DNA of 23,606 nt from Syntrophomonadaceae bacterium (GCA_028686565.1 JAQUBU010000005.1:1-23606), one strand, 5' to 3'; counted from the first letter of the stretch, positions 6,447-14,393 are shown. Notes: a model not told the origin generated them from the sequence alone. Translations and numbers: made by a program.

Positions 6447-6511
6447 CCTCTATTTGGGTTTTTGCATATTTCGGCTGGTTCAAGTACAGCTAAATATGCA
6501 AGTATCCGCAT
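6434..6511 (-). CDS. Possible 25-residue peptide at the end of the MocR operon
   Basis: A short frame starts at an ATG (6511) that has AAAGGAG 8 bases before it, as good as the ribosome binding sites of the large genes here. It encodes MRILAYLAVLEPAEI followed by a basic, Gly-rich tail, and stops at 6434 inside the candidate terminator stem. It begins about 60 bases after the MocR stop codon on the same strand. I do not recognise it. It could be a real small peptide or the 5' remnant of a lost gene whose start signals remain. Confidence 0.4.
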   Translation of the reverse strand: MRILAYLAVLEPAEICKNPNRGGAK

Positions 6512-6570
6512 TATAGACTCTCCTTTCCATGGTCCAAACAGGTTTATTTTAACCCTGCCGGTTTTAATCA

Positions 6571-8115
6571 TCAAAGCATTGCCAGCGGTGCTAGTCCCTC
6601 TGCATTCTGCCGGCCGCTGCGCGGATTGCCCTGTTCCTTTATTAGTTTCCGAACTGCCGCACAAACTCTCTCCACTCCGGTTCGGATAGCTGCCGGATGA
6701 CAACGTGAATAACTAATACGAATATGATCGCTGCCGCTGTTTCCATCTGCAAAAAATGCTTCACCGGGAACAAAACCTACCTGGGCATTGCGGCAAATCC
6801 GCAAAAGCATTTCTCCTCCCGCACCCGGCGGCAGGTGACACCATATATAAAACCCTCCTTCGGGCTCATTCCAGGACATACCCGGCGGGGCAAAATCGCT
6901 TAGCGCTTGCAGGGCGGCATCACGGCGCTGGCGGTATTGTTCCCTGATCATAGCCAAATGATTGGCCAACAGTCCCTGACGGCAATATTCTGCCAGTACC
7001 GCCTGGGGAAGAGTACCAGTGTTAATATCAGCCAACTGGCGCAACAAAGTCATTTGCCTGATAACCTCAGGCGGACCTGCGGCCCAGCCCACGCGCAGGC
7101 CAGGAAACATCATCTTTGAAAAGGTATTCAAATACAATACCGCCCCGCACACATCCGTTGCAAACAATGAGGGTCGTCTCTGGCTGCCGAAATATATTTC
7201 GCAATAAGCATCATCCTCCACCACCGGGACATGATATCGATATGAAAGGTCCAACACTGCACGGCAATCCCCTTCTGACATACTCATACCCGAAGGGTTT
7301 TGAAAAGCTGGCATCGTATAAAAAAGCTTAGGCCGGTAACGATGCATAAGTTGCTCCAGTATATCGATTCTTATACCGTTGTTGTCCAGGGGAACACCCA
7401 CCAGGCGTGCCCCGGCCGCCCGCAAAACCTGCATGGCTCCTGGATATGAAGGTTCCTCAACAATTACTGTATCACCCGGTTCCACCATAATACGGGCAAT
7501 CAGTTCCAAACCCTGCTGAGAACCGCTGGTAACCAGGATTCCGTCAGACCCCAGGGAAGCACCGCGCTCCCGCATATGCCTGGCCAGATAAGACCTTAAC
7601 TCGATAATTCCCTGGGGAGCACTGTACTCAAGCAATTCTTGCGGCTTGCAGGCCAGCATCTCGGAACATATCCTGGCAAAGCCAGACGCCGGGTAGAATT
7701 CAGCCGCCGGCACCCCGGCAGCGAGATTAATTGTATCGGCCTGGGTTAATTGACTTAGCAAGTCGCTTATCAAAGGATCATTTACCCGGGCCGCTTGCCG
7801 GTTGAACAGATGAGTCCAGCGCATAGGCAAAGAAGTTTTCCAAGCATCCCGTCCCTGCACTTCATTCCCACCTGCTACCAGTGTGCCGCGTCCCACATGC
7901 GATTGGATCAAGCCCTCGGCAGCCAGTTCCTCGTAGGCTTTAACCACCGTGCTGCGATTTACCCCTATACTTACCGCCAGTCTTCGCTCGGGCGGCAGAC
8001 GGAAACCTGTAGGAAGAAGCTGTTCAGTGATTAGATCGCGAATTGCATTTCTAATCTGCAAATAAAGAGGAGTCCGGCTATCCCGGTCCAGCCTGATATC
8101 CAAAAAATCGTTCAT
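6571..8115 (-). CDS. MocR-family regulator (GntR winged helix fused to aminotransferase domain)
   Basis: The 514-residue protein has an N-terminal GntR-type winged helix at about residues 8-80 (TPLYLQIRNAIRDLI, LPPERRLAVSIGVNRSTV, GLIQSHVGRGTLV). A linker leads to a fold-type I aminotransferase domain from about 110. PLP-site residues are present: SGSQQGLE, FQNPSG, VVEDDAY and TFSKMMFPGLRVGW, with Lys334 as the Schiff-base lysine. MocR proteins are PLP-binding transcription regulators, often of amino-acid or vitamin B6 genes. ATG 8115 has GGGGGA 6 bases before it. It follows the acetyltransferase gene by 20 bases, so it is probably the last major gene of the operon and may control the aminotransferase promoter. 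A C-terminal tail of about 20 residues lies beyond the usual domain end. Confidence 0.92.
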   Translation of the reverse strand: MNDFLDIRLDRDSRTPLYLQIRNAIRDLITEQLLPTGFRLPPERRLAVSIGVNRSTVVKAYEELAAEGLIQSHVGRGTLVAGGNEVQGRDAWKTSLPMRWTHLFNRQAARVNDPLISDLLSQLTQADTINLAAGVPAAEFYPASGFARICSEMLACKPQELLEYSAPQGIIELRSYLARHMRERGASLGSDGILVTSGSQQGLELIARIMVEPGDTVIVEEPSYPGAMQVLRAAGARLVGVPLDNNGIRIDILEQLMHRYRPKLFYTMPAFQNPSGMSMSEGDCRAVLDLSYRYHVPVVEDDAYCEIYFGSQRRPSLFATDVCGAVLYLNTFSKMMFPGLRVGWAAGPPEVIRQMTLLRQLADINTGTLPQAVLAEYCRQGLLANHLAMIREQYRQRRDAALQALSDFAPPGMSWNEPEGGFYIWCHLPPGAGGEMLLRICRNAQVGFVPGEAFFADGNSGSDHIRISYSRCHPAAIRTGVERVCAAVRKLIKEQGNPRSGRQNAEGLAPLAML

Positions 8116-8135
8116 GTTTAGTCCCCCTGCCTTTT

Positions 8136-8597
8136 TTATTCAACATGCTGAAGAACAAGCATGCGCGGGGCAAAGCCATACCTGGCATAGAACGGGACTG
8201 CCTGCTCATTGCCAGCACCCACCCTTATAATCCTGGCTTCTGTAGAGTGTTCATCCATCCAGGCCAGAACTTCCCGCACCAACGCCTCTCCGACACCACG
8301 TTTCCGGTACTCGGATTTAACGAACAGAGAGTCAACTTCTGCCTGTTGCTGGCGATCAATACTGCCTATGCAATAGCCAATATCCGGACCGTCAACTATT
8401 CGGGCCAGACCTACCCATAAGGCTCCTTCATAACTTTTCTCCAACAAATCTTGTTGTCGCAATGTAAAGTTCATATTGGCATATCTCTGGCTGAATGCCG
8501 GTGATATACTGGCATGATAGGCGTTTAATTCCTCCCAAAGCGGTTTAACCCGCAGCAACAGTTCGGCAGCACCTGTTTCCAATACAATATTGCCCAT
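8136..8597 (-). CDS. GNAT-family N-acetyltransferase
   Basis: The 153-residue protein has the GNAT core: strand GYCIGSID, then VDSLFVKSEYRKRGVGEALV with the acetyl-CoA pyrophosphate motif (R-x-x-G-x-G type) at about residues 95-110. It ends in the VGAGNEQAVPFYARYGFAP helix-strand. Such enzymes acetylate amines, amino acids or peptides, and the substrate here is unknown. The ATG at 8597 has AAGGGG 8 bases before it, while the GTG at 8606 overlaps that site and is unlikely. Only 5 bases separate it from the aminotransferase stop, so translation is probably coupled. Its place between an aminotransferase and a MocR regulator suggests amino-acid chemistry. Confidence 0.88.
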   Translation of the reverse strand: MGNIVLETGAAELLLRVKPLWEELNAYHASISPAFSQRYANMNFTLRQQDLLEKSYEGALWVGLARIVDGPDIGYCIGSIDRQQQAEVDSLFVKSEYRKRGVGEALVREVLAWMDEHSTEARIIRVGAGNEQAVPFYARYGFAPRMLVLQHVE

Positions 8598-8602
8598 GCT
8601 TA

Positions 8603-9829
8603 TCACCCCTTAATAATACTTTCCATTCTATTCCGGGGGCTTGAATCCTTCCCCTGCTGGATATTAACCAGGCGGGCCAGCCTGCGGATACCCTCTTCAA
8701 TTAAATCCGGAGAGGAATTCGAAAAGTTCAAACGCATGGTATTTTGCCCCCCGCCATTCACAAAGAAAGAATGTCCGGGAACAAAGGCTATCTTTTCCAG
8801 CAAGGCCTTGCTCATTAAAGACTCCGTATCCAGTCCAGCGGGTAATTGCACCCACAAAAACATCCCTCCCTGCGGCCGGGACCAGGTCACACCTGACGGA
8901 AATTCCCGTTCTAGAGCCTCAACCATTGCATTGCGGCGCCTTCCATACTCATTCCTGATTTTTTTGATATGCCCCGGAATATCGGCATCATTCAGGTAAC
9001 GGGATAAAACGTGCTGCACCAGGGTATTGGTGTGCAAGTCAGCCCCTTGTTTGCATATGGACAACTTCCCGATCAATTCTTCATCGGCCACTATCCACCC
9101 CAAGCGAAAACCAGGAACCGCCGTTTTGGAGAAAGTGCCCAGATAGACTACCCAATCAGGTACCAGGCTCTTCAACAAGGGCAGATCTTCTCCTTCGAAA
9201 CGCAAATCCGAATAAGGATCATCTTCAATCACTAAAACCTGTTGTCTTTCAATTATTCCTGCTACCCTTTTACGCCGCTCCAAACTCATGGTTCGGCCAG
9301 TGGGGTTCTGAAAAGTTGGCACCAGATATATTATTTTAGGGCGATTTATAATAATAGCCTGTTCAAGAGCCTCAGGAAGCATTCCTTCTTCATCAGTAGC
9401 TACTGCAACAAATTTAGGCTGAAACAGTTCAAAAGCCTGGATAGCCCCCAGATAGGTAGGATTCTCAACCAGTACCACATCCCCCCTATCCAGAAAAACC
9501 CGCGCCAAAAGGTCCAGTGCCTGTTGCGAGCCGCTGCTGATCTGTACCTCACCCGGTGAACACGCCACCCCTTTGTCGTTCATTATTAATGTAATCTGCT
9601 GACGCAGCGGAAGATATCCTTCAGTTGGACCGTATTGCAGGGATGCCGGAGCATTGTCCCCACTCAGCACGGCATCTGCTGCCCTTTTGATCTCTTCCAC
9701 GGGAAACAGCTCGTCAGCGGGCAACCCCCCGGCCATAGAAATAACCTCCGGCTGTTCCGTAATCTTTAACAGTTCACGGATAACCGAACTCCTGATTCTT
9801 GACATCCTTTCTGAATATGGATACTGCAT
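8603..9829 (-). CDS. PLP-dependent class I/II aminotransferase, LysN-like
   Basis: The 408-residue fold-type I aminotransferase lacks a DNA-binding domain. Motifs in order are ISMAGGLPADELFP, YGPTEGYLPLR, ISSGSQQALDL, VPTFQNPTGRTM, VIEDDPYSDLRF, and GTFSKTAVPGFRLGW with the PLP lysine at residue 235. It ends with the substrate arginine region NTMRLNFSN. This pattern belongs to the 2-aminoadipate/LysN and aromatic aminotransferase group, with broad substrate use. Ketoacid preference cannot be assigned. ATG 9829 has GGGGGAG 5 bases upstream. It is the first gene of a three-gene operon with the GNAT and MocR genes, and its aminotransferase half resembles the MocR domain, so the operon holds two related folds. 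Confidence 0.9.
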   Translation of the reverse strand: MQYPYSERMSRIRSSVIRELLKITEQPEVISMAGGLPADELFPVEEIKRAADAVLSGDNAPASLQYGPTEGYLPLRQQITLIMNDKGVACSPGEVQISSGSQQALDLLARVFLDRGDVVLVENPTYLGAIQAFELFQPKFVAVATDEEGMLPEALEQAIIINRPKIIYLVPTFQNPTGRTMSLERRKRVAGIIERQQVLVIEDDPYSDLRFEGEDLPLLKSLVPDWVVYLGTFSKTAVPGFRLGWIVADEELIGKLSICKQGADLHTNTLVQHVLSRYLNDADIPGHIKKIRNEYGRRRNAMVEALEREFPSGVTWSRPQGGMFLWVQLPAGLDTESLMSKALLEKIAFVPGHSFFVNGGGQNTMRLNFSNSSPDLIEEGIRRLARLVNIQQGKDSSPRNRMESIIKG

Positions 9830-9862
9830 AACCTCTCCCCCTTAATTGGACCATTTCAAATT

Positions 9863-9891
9863 AGTATATGCCCATCCAATCAAAGGCTCAA
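9863..9891 (-). promoter_or_regulatory. Promoter of the aminotransferase-GNAT-MocR operon, with repeat motifs
   Basis: On the minus strand TTGAGC (9891-9886) and TATACT (9868-9863) are 17 bases apart. The motif ATCCAAT/ATCCATT (plus-strand reading) occurs directly repeated at about 9874-9880 and 9893-9899, with a related AACCAAT near 9918-9924, overlapping or flanking the -35. ATACCA also occurs here, as in the GabR-type MocR operator. These could be MocR binding sites, but that is inference. Confidence 0.5.
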
Positions 9892-9982
9892 CATCCATTT
9901 GGTATTTAATTATAGCCAACCAATAATAATTTGCAGACTAAACAGCGCCCACGGGAATCCCCCTTCATAGCGCAATGGCTGG

Positions 9983-10267
9983 TAATTCCCCTTTCATCAA
10001 CAGCTCACAGCATTGGACGTTCGGCCTGCGCATTTTATTCCGGTCTGTTCTGTAACCGATGCAATAAAAGCCGATATTGTATTTGTACCTGAATATCAAT
10101 ATTTCTATAAAACCTTAATTGATACCGGCTTTAAATCCGTTCTCCATATGGGAAGGGTTATTTACTTATATCAATTAATCCACCTGATACACGAAATGAG
10201 CATTTCCAGCATGGAGCTAAATCATTTATTATATAGTGAGGGTGCTAAGCATATTCCTAACAAGTAG
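9983..10267 (+). pseudogene. Unidentified reading-frame fragment
   Basis: A frame open from 9986 to a TAG at 10265-10267 has coding-like composition (ADIVFVPEYQYFYKTL, GFKSVLHMGRVIYLYQ). It has no convincing ribosome binding site before its only early start, a TTG at 10013. I do not recognise the protein. It may be the C-terminal remnant of a lost gene. It lies just upstream of the DUF815 gene on the same strand. A chance frame is also possible. Confidence 0.3.
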
Positions 10268-10349
10268 TGCTGTTGGCATGCGGACTGGCAGTGATTTCCT
10301 TGCAGTATGCTGTCTATCCGGGATTTCGAATTATGAGGAGGTAAACACT

Positions 10350-11597
10350 TTGTTTGAGTTTATATGCAATAGGCTTGCTGGCCTTACCATATATCGTAAT
10401 ATTTTGCAGGATTCAATCGTCCATGAGTTAAAGGTTTTGGCGAATCACAGCATTGATTTTGGCGAAAAGTCACGCCAGACTATTGAAAGCTACCATAAGT
10501 TAGCCTTTTTAATCTATCAAGGGGACTGTTCTTTTCAAGAACACCTAATTAAACTAATACTTCACGATGATAATCCCTTTAGTCAGGAGGCGGAATGGTG
10601 TCCGGAGCAAGATATCAAGGTTTCCTTAAAGAAAGCGGCGGAACAAGACCTGGCTATTCTTCATGAAATATTCCACCTGGATATCCGTACCCTGGCCGGT
10701 AAATTAGGGGTCAATTCCGATATTATGCCCTGGAGAATGCATTCAGAAGATACAAACACCGAGAGTATGGAACATAAGCTGAATACTGCTGCCAACTGGC
10801 CAGCCCAAATAGATACTCTGGCCAAACACTATTCCAGGTATTCAAGAGGGCGCTTATCCAGTTACAAAGCCTTACGCTGGGATGGAAGGGAGCTTGTAGG
10901 AGTTGAGTATCCCGATCCGGTACGCCTTGATGATTTAGTGGGCTACGACTTGCAAAAAAACGAGCTGTGCCGTAATACTGAAATTTTTCTAAATGGTTTT
11001 CCGGCTAATAATGCTTTAATTTATGGCAGCCGCGGCACCGGGAAATCTACCATGGTAAAGGCTTTATTGAATGAATATGCGGACAGCCGTTTGCGCCTGG
11101 TCGAAGTAAGGCGGGAGCAAATCAAAGATTTGCCGCAAGTAGTCTCCATATTACGGAAATACTCAGTAAAATCCATTGTGTTTGTTGATGATCTTTCCTT
11201 TGAGGATTATGAAACAGAGTACAAAGGTTTAAAGGCAGTTATGGAAGGCAGTTTGGAAAGCAGGCCCGGCAATGTTTTAATATATGCTACCTCAAACCGT
11301 CGTCACCTGGTGCGGGAATTCTTTAGTGATCGCGGCAAGGTTACGGACGAAATACATGCTCATGATACCATGCAGGAAAAGCTTTCCCTGGCAGATCGCT
11401 TTGGCCTTACCGTAACATTTCCAACTCCTGACCAAAAGCTCTACCTCGAAATAGTAGAGAAATATGTCAAGGAACGCCCTTTGGCGATAGATGCTGAACT
11501 TCTGCGCCGCAAGGCCCTGGAGTGGGAAAAATTGCACCATGGACCTTCCGGACGAACGGCCCGCCAATTTGTGGATTCCCTGGGAACGAGGCTATGA
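10350..11597 (+). CDS. DUF815-family AAA ATPase
   Basis: The 415-residue protein matches the DUF815 (AAA-like P-loop ATPase) family. Its N-terminal ~170 residues are helical with no known function. Then come LDDLVGYDLQKNEL and the Walker A YGSRGTGKST at about 224-233. The Walker B-like SIVFVDDLSFED lies near 273-284, followed by the family block NVLIYATSNRRHLV and a sensor-2 region, HGPSGRTARQFVD. TTG at 10350 is chosen as the start because GAGGAGG (10335-10341) lies 8 bases before it. The frame extends 38 codons upstream to an ATG at 10236 with no such site. Members are predicted cytoplasmic ATPases of unclear role. It is single, and followed by a mazF relic. Confidence 0.9.
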   Translation: MFEFICNRLAGLTIYRNILQDSIVHELKVLANHSIDFGEKSRQTIESYHKLAFLIYQGDCSFQEHLIKLILHDDNPFSQEAEWCPEQDIKVSLKKAAEQDLAILHEIFHLDIRTLAGKLGVNSDIMPWRMHSEDTNTESMEHKLNTAANWPAQIDTLAKHYSRYSRGRLSSYKALRWDGRELVGVEYPDPVRLDDLVGYDLQKNELCRNTEIFLNGFPANNALIYGSRGTGKSTMVKALLNEYADSRLRLVEVRREQIKDLPQVVSILRKYSVKSIVFVDDLSFEDYETEYKGLKAVMEGSLESRPGNVLIYATSNRRHLVREFFSDRGKVTDEIHAHDTMQEKLSLADRFGLTVTFPTPDQKLYLEIVEKYVKERPLAIDAELLRRKALEWEKLHHGPSGRTARQFVDSLGTRL

Positions 11598-11611
11598 TCT
11601 TAGCCTAACCG

Positions 11612-11906
11612 GCATCACTGAATCAAGTAGGACATGAACAATCTGGCAAGCGGCCAAGTCTGGTAATATCGCCTCGTATATATAACGAAAAAACCGGGCT
11701 ATTGTGAGCCTGCCCTATAACTTCACGCATTAAGGGTTACTCTTTCGAGGTGCTTATACCGATTCAATTCCTACTAATGGAGCAGTGCTGGCAGACCAGA
11801 TTAAAAGTTTGGATTGGAGAACGAGAAATTGAGAGTTTGCCTATAAGCCCATATTAAAGTAACTGAAGATGTTATTAATAAAATTCAACTTCTAATATCC
11901 AGTTGA
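11612..11906 (+). pseudogene. Decayed MazF/PemK-type toxin gene
   Basis: Reading across frames recovers nearly all of a MazF endoribonuclease: QVGHEQSGKRPSLVISP, YNEKTGLL, then an in-frame TGA, CPITSRIKGYSFEVLIP, a frameshift near 11765, GAVLADQIKSLDWRTRN, another TGA, EFAYKPIL, a second frameshift, and VTEDVINKIQLLI. These are the family's GHEQ.G.RP, CPIT, KGY.FEV and ADQ.KSLDW motifs. Two stops and two frameshifts mean it cannot make an active toxin. About the first 10 residues and any mazE antitoxin are missing. It starts 15 bases after the DUF815 stop. MazF would have cut mRNA at short sequence motifs. Confidence 0.85.
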
Positions 11907-11955
11907 TACCTTCTTTCAATTGAATTAAGGTATGTAGTCTCAATGTTAATAACCA

Positions 11956-11988
11956 CCCCGCATTCCTAATTCCACAAGGATTACGGGG
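11956..11988 (-). terminator. Terminator downstream of guaA
   Basis: On the minus strand CCCCGTAATCCT pairs with AGGAATGCGGGG, with one mismatch and one G-U, around a 9-base loop, starting 10 bases after the guaA stop. The downstream bases (TGGTTATTAA) form only a weak U-tract. Confidence 0.5.
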
Positions 11989-11998
11989 TTAGTTTATC

Positions 11999-13531
11999 TT
12001 ATTCCCACTCAATAGTTCCAGGTGGTTTGCTGGTTATGTCATAGGCCACCCGGTTTACGCCCTTGACTTCGTTGACTATACGACGGGCCATAATATCCAG
12101 CAGTTCATAAGGAAGCTGCGCCCATTCCGCAGTCATGGCATCATCACTGACTACTGCTCTAATAATTATAGGGTAAGCATAGGTTCGGGCATCACCCATT
12201 ACCCCCACACTCCTGATGGGAGGCAATACCGCGAAAGCCTGCCATATTTCTCTTTCCAGCCCGGCTTTTTTTATCTCCTCACGCACAATGGCATCAGCTT
12301 CACGCAATATGTCCAATTTTTCCTTGGTAACTTCCTCCAGCACCCTTACCCCCAAACCTGGTCCCGGGAAAGGCTGTCTCCATACGCTTTCAGATGGGAT
12401 ACCCAACTTTTCACCCAGAAGTCTTACTTCGTCCTTGAATAATAAACGCAGGGGCTCCAAAAGTTGAAAATCGATATCTTCCGGTAACCCACCTACATTA
12501 TGATGACTTTTTATAGTGTGAGCGGTTTTGGTCCCGCTTTCAATAATATCCGGATATATGGTACCCTGCACCAGGTAATCTATTTCACCCAGTTTGGCTT
12601 TTTCTTCTTCAAAAACCCGGATAAATTCTTCCCCGATTATTTTACGTTTTTTCTCCGGATCTTTTACTCCCGCCAGTTTATTCAGAAAACGTTCTTCGGC
12701 AGAAACAAAGATCAAATTCATTTGCATTTCATCCTGAAATGTATCAATTACCTGCTGTGCTTCATCTTTGCGTAAAAGTCCATTATCCACAAATACGCAA
12801 ACCAATTGCTCACCAACTGCTTTATGCACCAGAGTAGCGGCCACTGAAGAATCTACCCCTCCGCTTAAAGCGCAAAGAACTTTTTTGTCTCCAACCTTGC
12901 CTTTTATCTCAATCAGCATTTCGCTGATAAAATCGCTCAGATCCCAATCTCCCTTTAAGCCGCAAATAGTAAAGAGAAAATTTTTAAGTATATCCATACC
13001 TTTAAGAGTGTGTTTTACTTCAGGGTGAAACTGCACCCCGTAAAACTTGCGTTCTGGAGAACTGATGGCAGCTACCGGACAGTTGGCAGTTGCAGCAATG
13101 AGCCTAAAACCCTCCGGCAGTTTTTTTGTGGAATCACCATGACTCATCCATACCTGCATTTCCCGATCCAAGCCCTGAAACAAGAGATCATCTTCCTCAA
13201 CTATCAGATTCATTCTTCCATATTCTCTGATTGAGCTGGGTTCAACCTTGCCTCCAAGCATCTGAGCCATGAGATGCATACCATAGCATATTCCCAAAAC
13301 AGGAACACCCAGAGAAAATATGCGCAGGTCACAGGATGGAGCACCTTCCACATGCACGCTTTCCGGACCACCGGTAAATATTAACGCCTGCGGATCTTTG
13401 GCTACTATTTCATCATATGAAATATCATAGGGAACCATCTCGCAATATACTGATAATTCCCTAACCCGCCGGGCTATCAGTTGATTATACTGGCCCCCGA
13501 AATCAAGGACTAAAACCAGTTCCTTTTTCAT
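11999..13531 (-). CDS. guaA: GMP synthase (glutamine-hydrolysing)
   Basis: GuaA converts XMP to GMP with ATP and glutamine-derived ammonia. The 510-residue protein has the two standard parts. The class I glutamine amidotransferase domain (1 to about 190) has Cys82 in GICYGMH and the His169/Glu171 pair in FHPEV. The ATP pyrophosphatase domain follows, with the PP-loop SGGVDSS at 223-229. The C-terminal dimerisation domain ends in the conserved YDITSKPPGTIEWE. The start ATG at 13531 has GAGG 6 bases before it. It lies 9 bases downstream of hpt, so the two form a guanine nucleotide operon. No riboswitch is seen before this operon. Confidence 0.97.
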   Translation of the reverse strand: MKKELVLVLDFGGQYNQLIARRVRELSVYCEMVPYDISYDEIVAKDPQALIFTGGPESVHVEGAPSCDLRIFSLGVPVLGICYGMHLMAQMLGGKVEPSSIREYGRMNLIVEEDDLLFQGLDREMQVWMSHGDSTKKLPEGFRLIAATANCPVAAISSPERKFYGVQFHPEVKHTLKGMDILKNFLFTICGLKGDWDLSDFISEMLIEIKGKVGDKKVLCALSGGVDSSVAATLVHKAVGEQLVCVFVDNGLLRKDEAQQVIDTFQDEMQMNLIFVSAEERFLNKLAGVKDPEKKRKIIGEEFIRVFEEEKAKLGEIDYLVQGTIYPDIIESGTKTAHTIKSHHNVGGLPEDIDFQLLEPLRLLFKDEVRLLGEKLGIPSESVWRQPFPGPGLGVRVLEEVTKEKLDILREADAIVREEIKKAGLEREIWQAFAVLPPIRSVGVMGDARTYAYPIIIRAVVSDDAMTAEWAQLPYELLDIMARRIVNEVKGVNRVAYDITSKPPGTIEWE

Positions 13532-13540
13532 TGTTCACCT

Positions 13541-14080
13541 CTAATTCTCGTAAACTGCAGGTTTCAGCACACAGACTGCCGGGTAATGGCGATATTGTTC
13601 AGCATAATCCAGGCCATAGCCGACCACAAATTTATCCGGTATGGAATAACCGACATAGTCCGGATATATATCTGCTTTACGTCGTGATGGCTTGTCCAAT
13701 AGACAAGCAATCTTAATACTGCGCGGATTTCGATTCTTAAGAACTTCACTGATATACTTTAAGGTAAGCCCAGTATCAACAATATCCTCAACTATCAATA
13801 CATCTCTATCCTTAATTGAATATTCCAGATCCTTGACAATGCGAACTTCACCTGAAGAGGAGGTGGAAAGTCCATAGCTGGAAACATCCATAAAATCAAG
13901 CTCTACAGGTACATTCATTTCTCTTATCAAATCAGCCATAAATACAAAAGCGCCCTTTAGAATTCCAACCACCAGTAATTCGCGTCCCTGATAGTCTCTC
14001 GATATCTGTTTACCCAATTCAGCTACTTTTTCCTTTAATGTTGCCCGGTCAAACAATACTTCAACTTTTACAAGATCCAA
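13541..14080 (-). CDS. hpt: Hypoxanthine-guanine phosphoribosyltransferase
   Basis: Hpt salvages hypoxanthine and guanine by joining them to PRPP. The protein is 179 residues from the TTG at 14080, the usual size for the family. The PRPP-binding signature VEDIVDTGLTL is at about 97-107, the LLVVGILKGAFVFMADL loop at about 35-51, and the purine-binding DKFVVGYGLDYAEQYRHYP near the C-terminus. TTG 14080 has GGGAGGGA 6 bases before it. An ATG further upstream (14164) would add 28 unrelated residues and precede the promoter. It is first in the hpt-guaA operon, linking salvage and GMP synthesis. Confidence 0.95.
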   Translation of the reverse strand: MDLVKVEVLFDRATLKEKVAELGKQISRDYQGRELLVVGILKGAFVFMADLIREMNVPVELDFMDVSSYGLSTSSSGEVRIVKDLEYSIKDRDVLIVEDIVDTGLTLKYISEVLKNRNPRSIKIACLLDKPSRRKADIYPDYVGYSIPDKFVVGYGLDYAEQYRHYPAVCVLKPAVYEN

Positions 14081-14104
14081 GTGATATCCCTCCCTATAAA
14101 ATGG

Positions 14105-14133
14105 ATTATAGCAACAAGTACGACAAGGTGCAA
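14105..14133 (-). promoter_or_regulatory. Promoter of hpt-guaA
   Basis: On the minus strand TTGCAC (14133-14128) and a consensus TATAAT (14110-14105) are 17 bases apart, 24 bases before the hpt TTG. This supports the short hpt start, since the longer frame would start upstream of the -35. Confidence 0.65.
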
Positions 14134-14213
14134 TTAGTTGCAGCGTTATGGCAAATAATCTCATAATATTTGTTCTATATTAGTTTAACATGAAAGCTGC
14201 ATTATAATTTAAT

Positions 14214-14350
14214 TTAAGCATTAAAAGAAACTGCGGAGCAGTTTCTTCACACCGCTGCAACGAGGCTGGAGATTAGAAACGACCGCTTGTTTTGTTAACA
14301 GAGACCGATCACTTTAAAAAGCGGGGACTTCTTTACGCCTCGTTATAATA
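14214..14350 (+). repeat. Structured intergenic repeat, copy E (best preserved)
   Basis: This is the cleanest full-length copy at 137 bp. Its head hairpin GAAACTGCGGAGCAGTTTC has an 8-bp stem and 3-base loop. The outer arms AACGAGGC and GCCTCGTT pair perfectly across about 77 bases, and inner arms CCGCTT and AAGCGG pair within them. On the minus strand the head hairpin comes last and is followed by TTTTAATG, so it looks like a terminator there. It lies between the membrane-protein gene and hpt. Confidence 0.85.
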
Positions 14351-14357
14351 CATAAAG

Positions 14358-14379
14358 AGCAGGGGCTTTCACCCCTGCT
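14358..14379 (-). terminator. Terminator of the membrane-anchored protein gene
   Basis: AGCAGGGG and CCCCTGCT form a perfect 8-bp stem with a 6-base loop, 15 bases after the stop codon. On the minus strand it is followed by CTTTATG, a modest U-tract. Confidence 0.65.
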
Positions 14380-14393
14380 ATAGTTTAATACAA

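Noticed and set aside
10236..10349. N-terminal extension of the DUF815 protein to an ATG at 10236
   Set aside because: The TTG at 10350 has GAGGAGG at 8 bases, while the ATG at 10236 has no such site and overlaps the end of another frame.
11292..11567. A 91-codon minus-strand frame within the DUF815 gene
   Set aside because: It is antisense to well-conserved ATPase sequence and lacks a ribosome binding site.
14081..14164. N-terminal extension of Hpt to an ATG at 14164
   Set aside because: It would place the start upstream of a good promoter (14105-14133) and add residues not seen in the family. TTG 14080 has a strong ribosome binding site.
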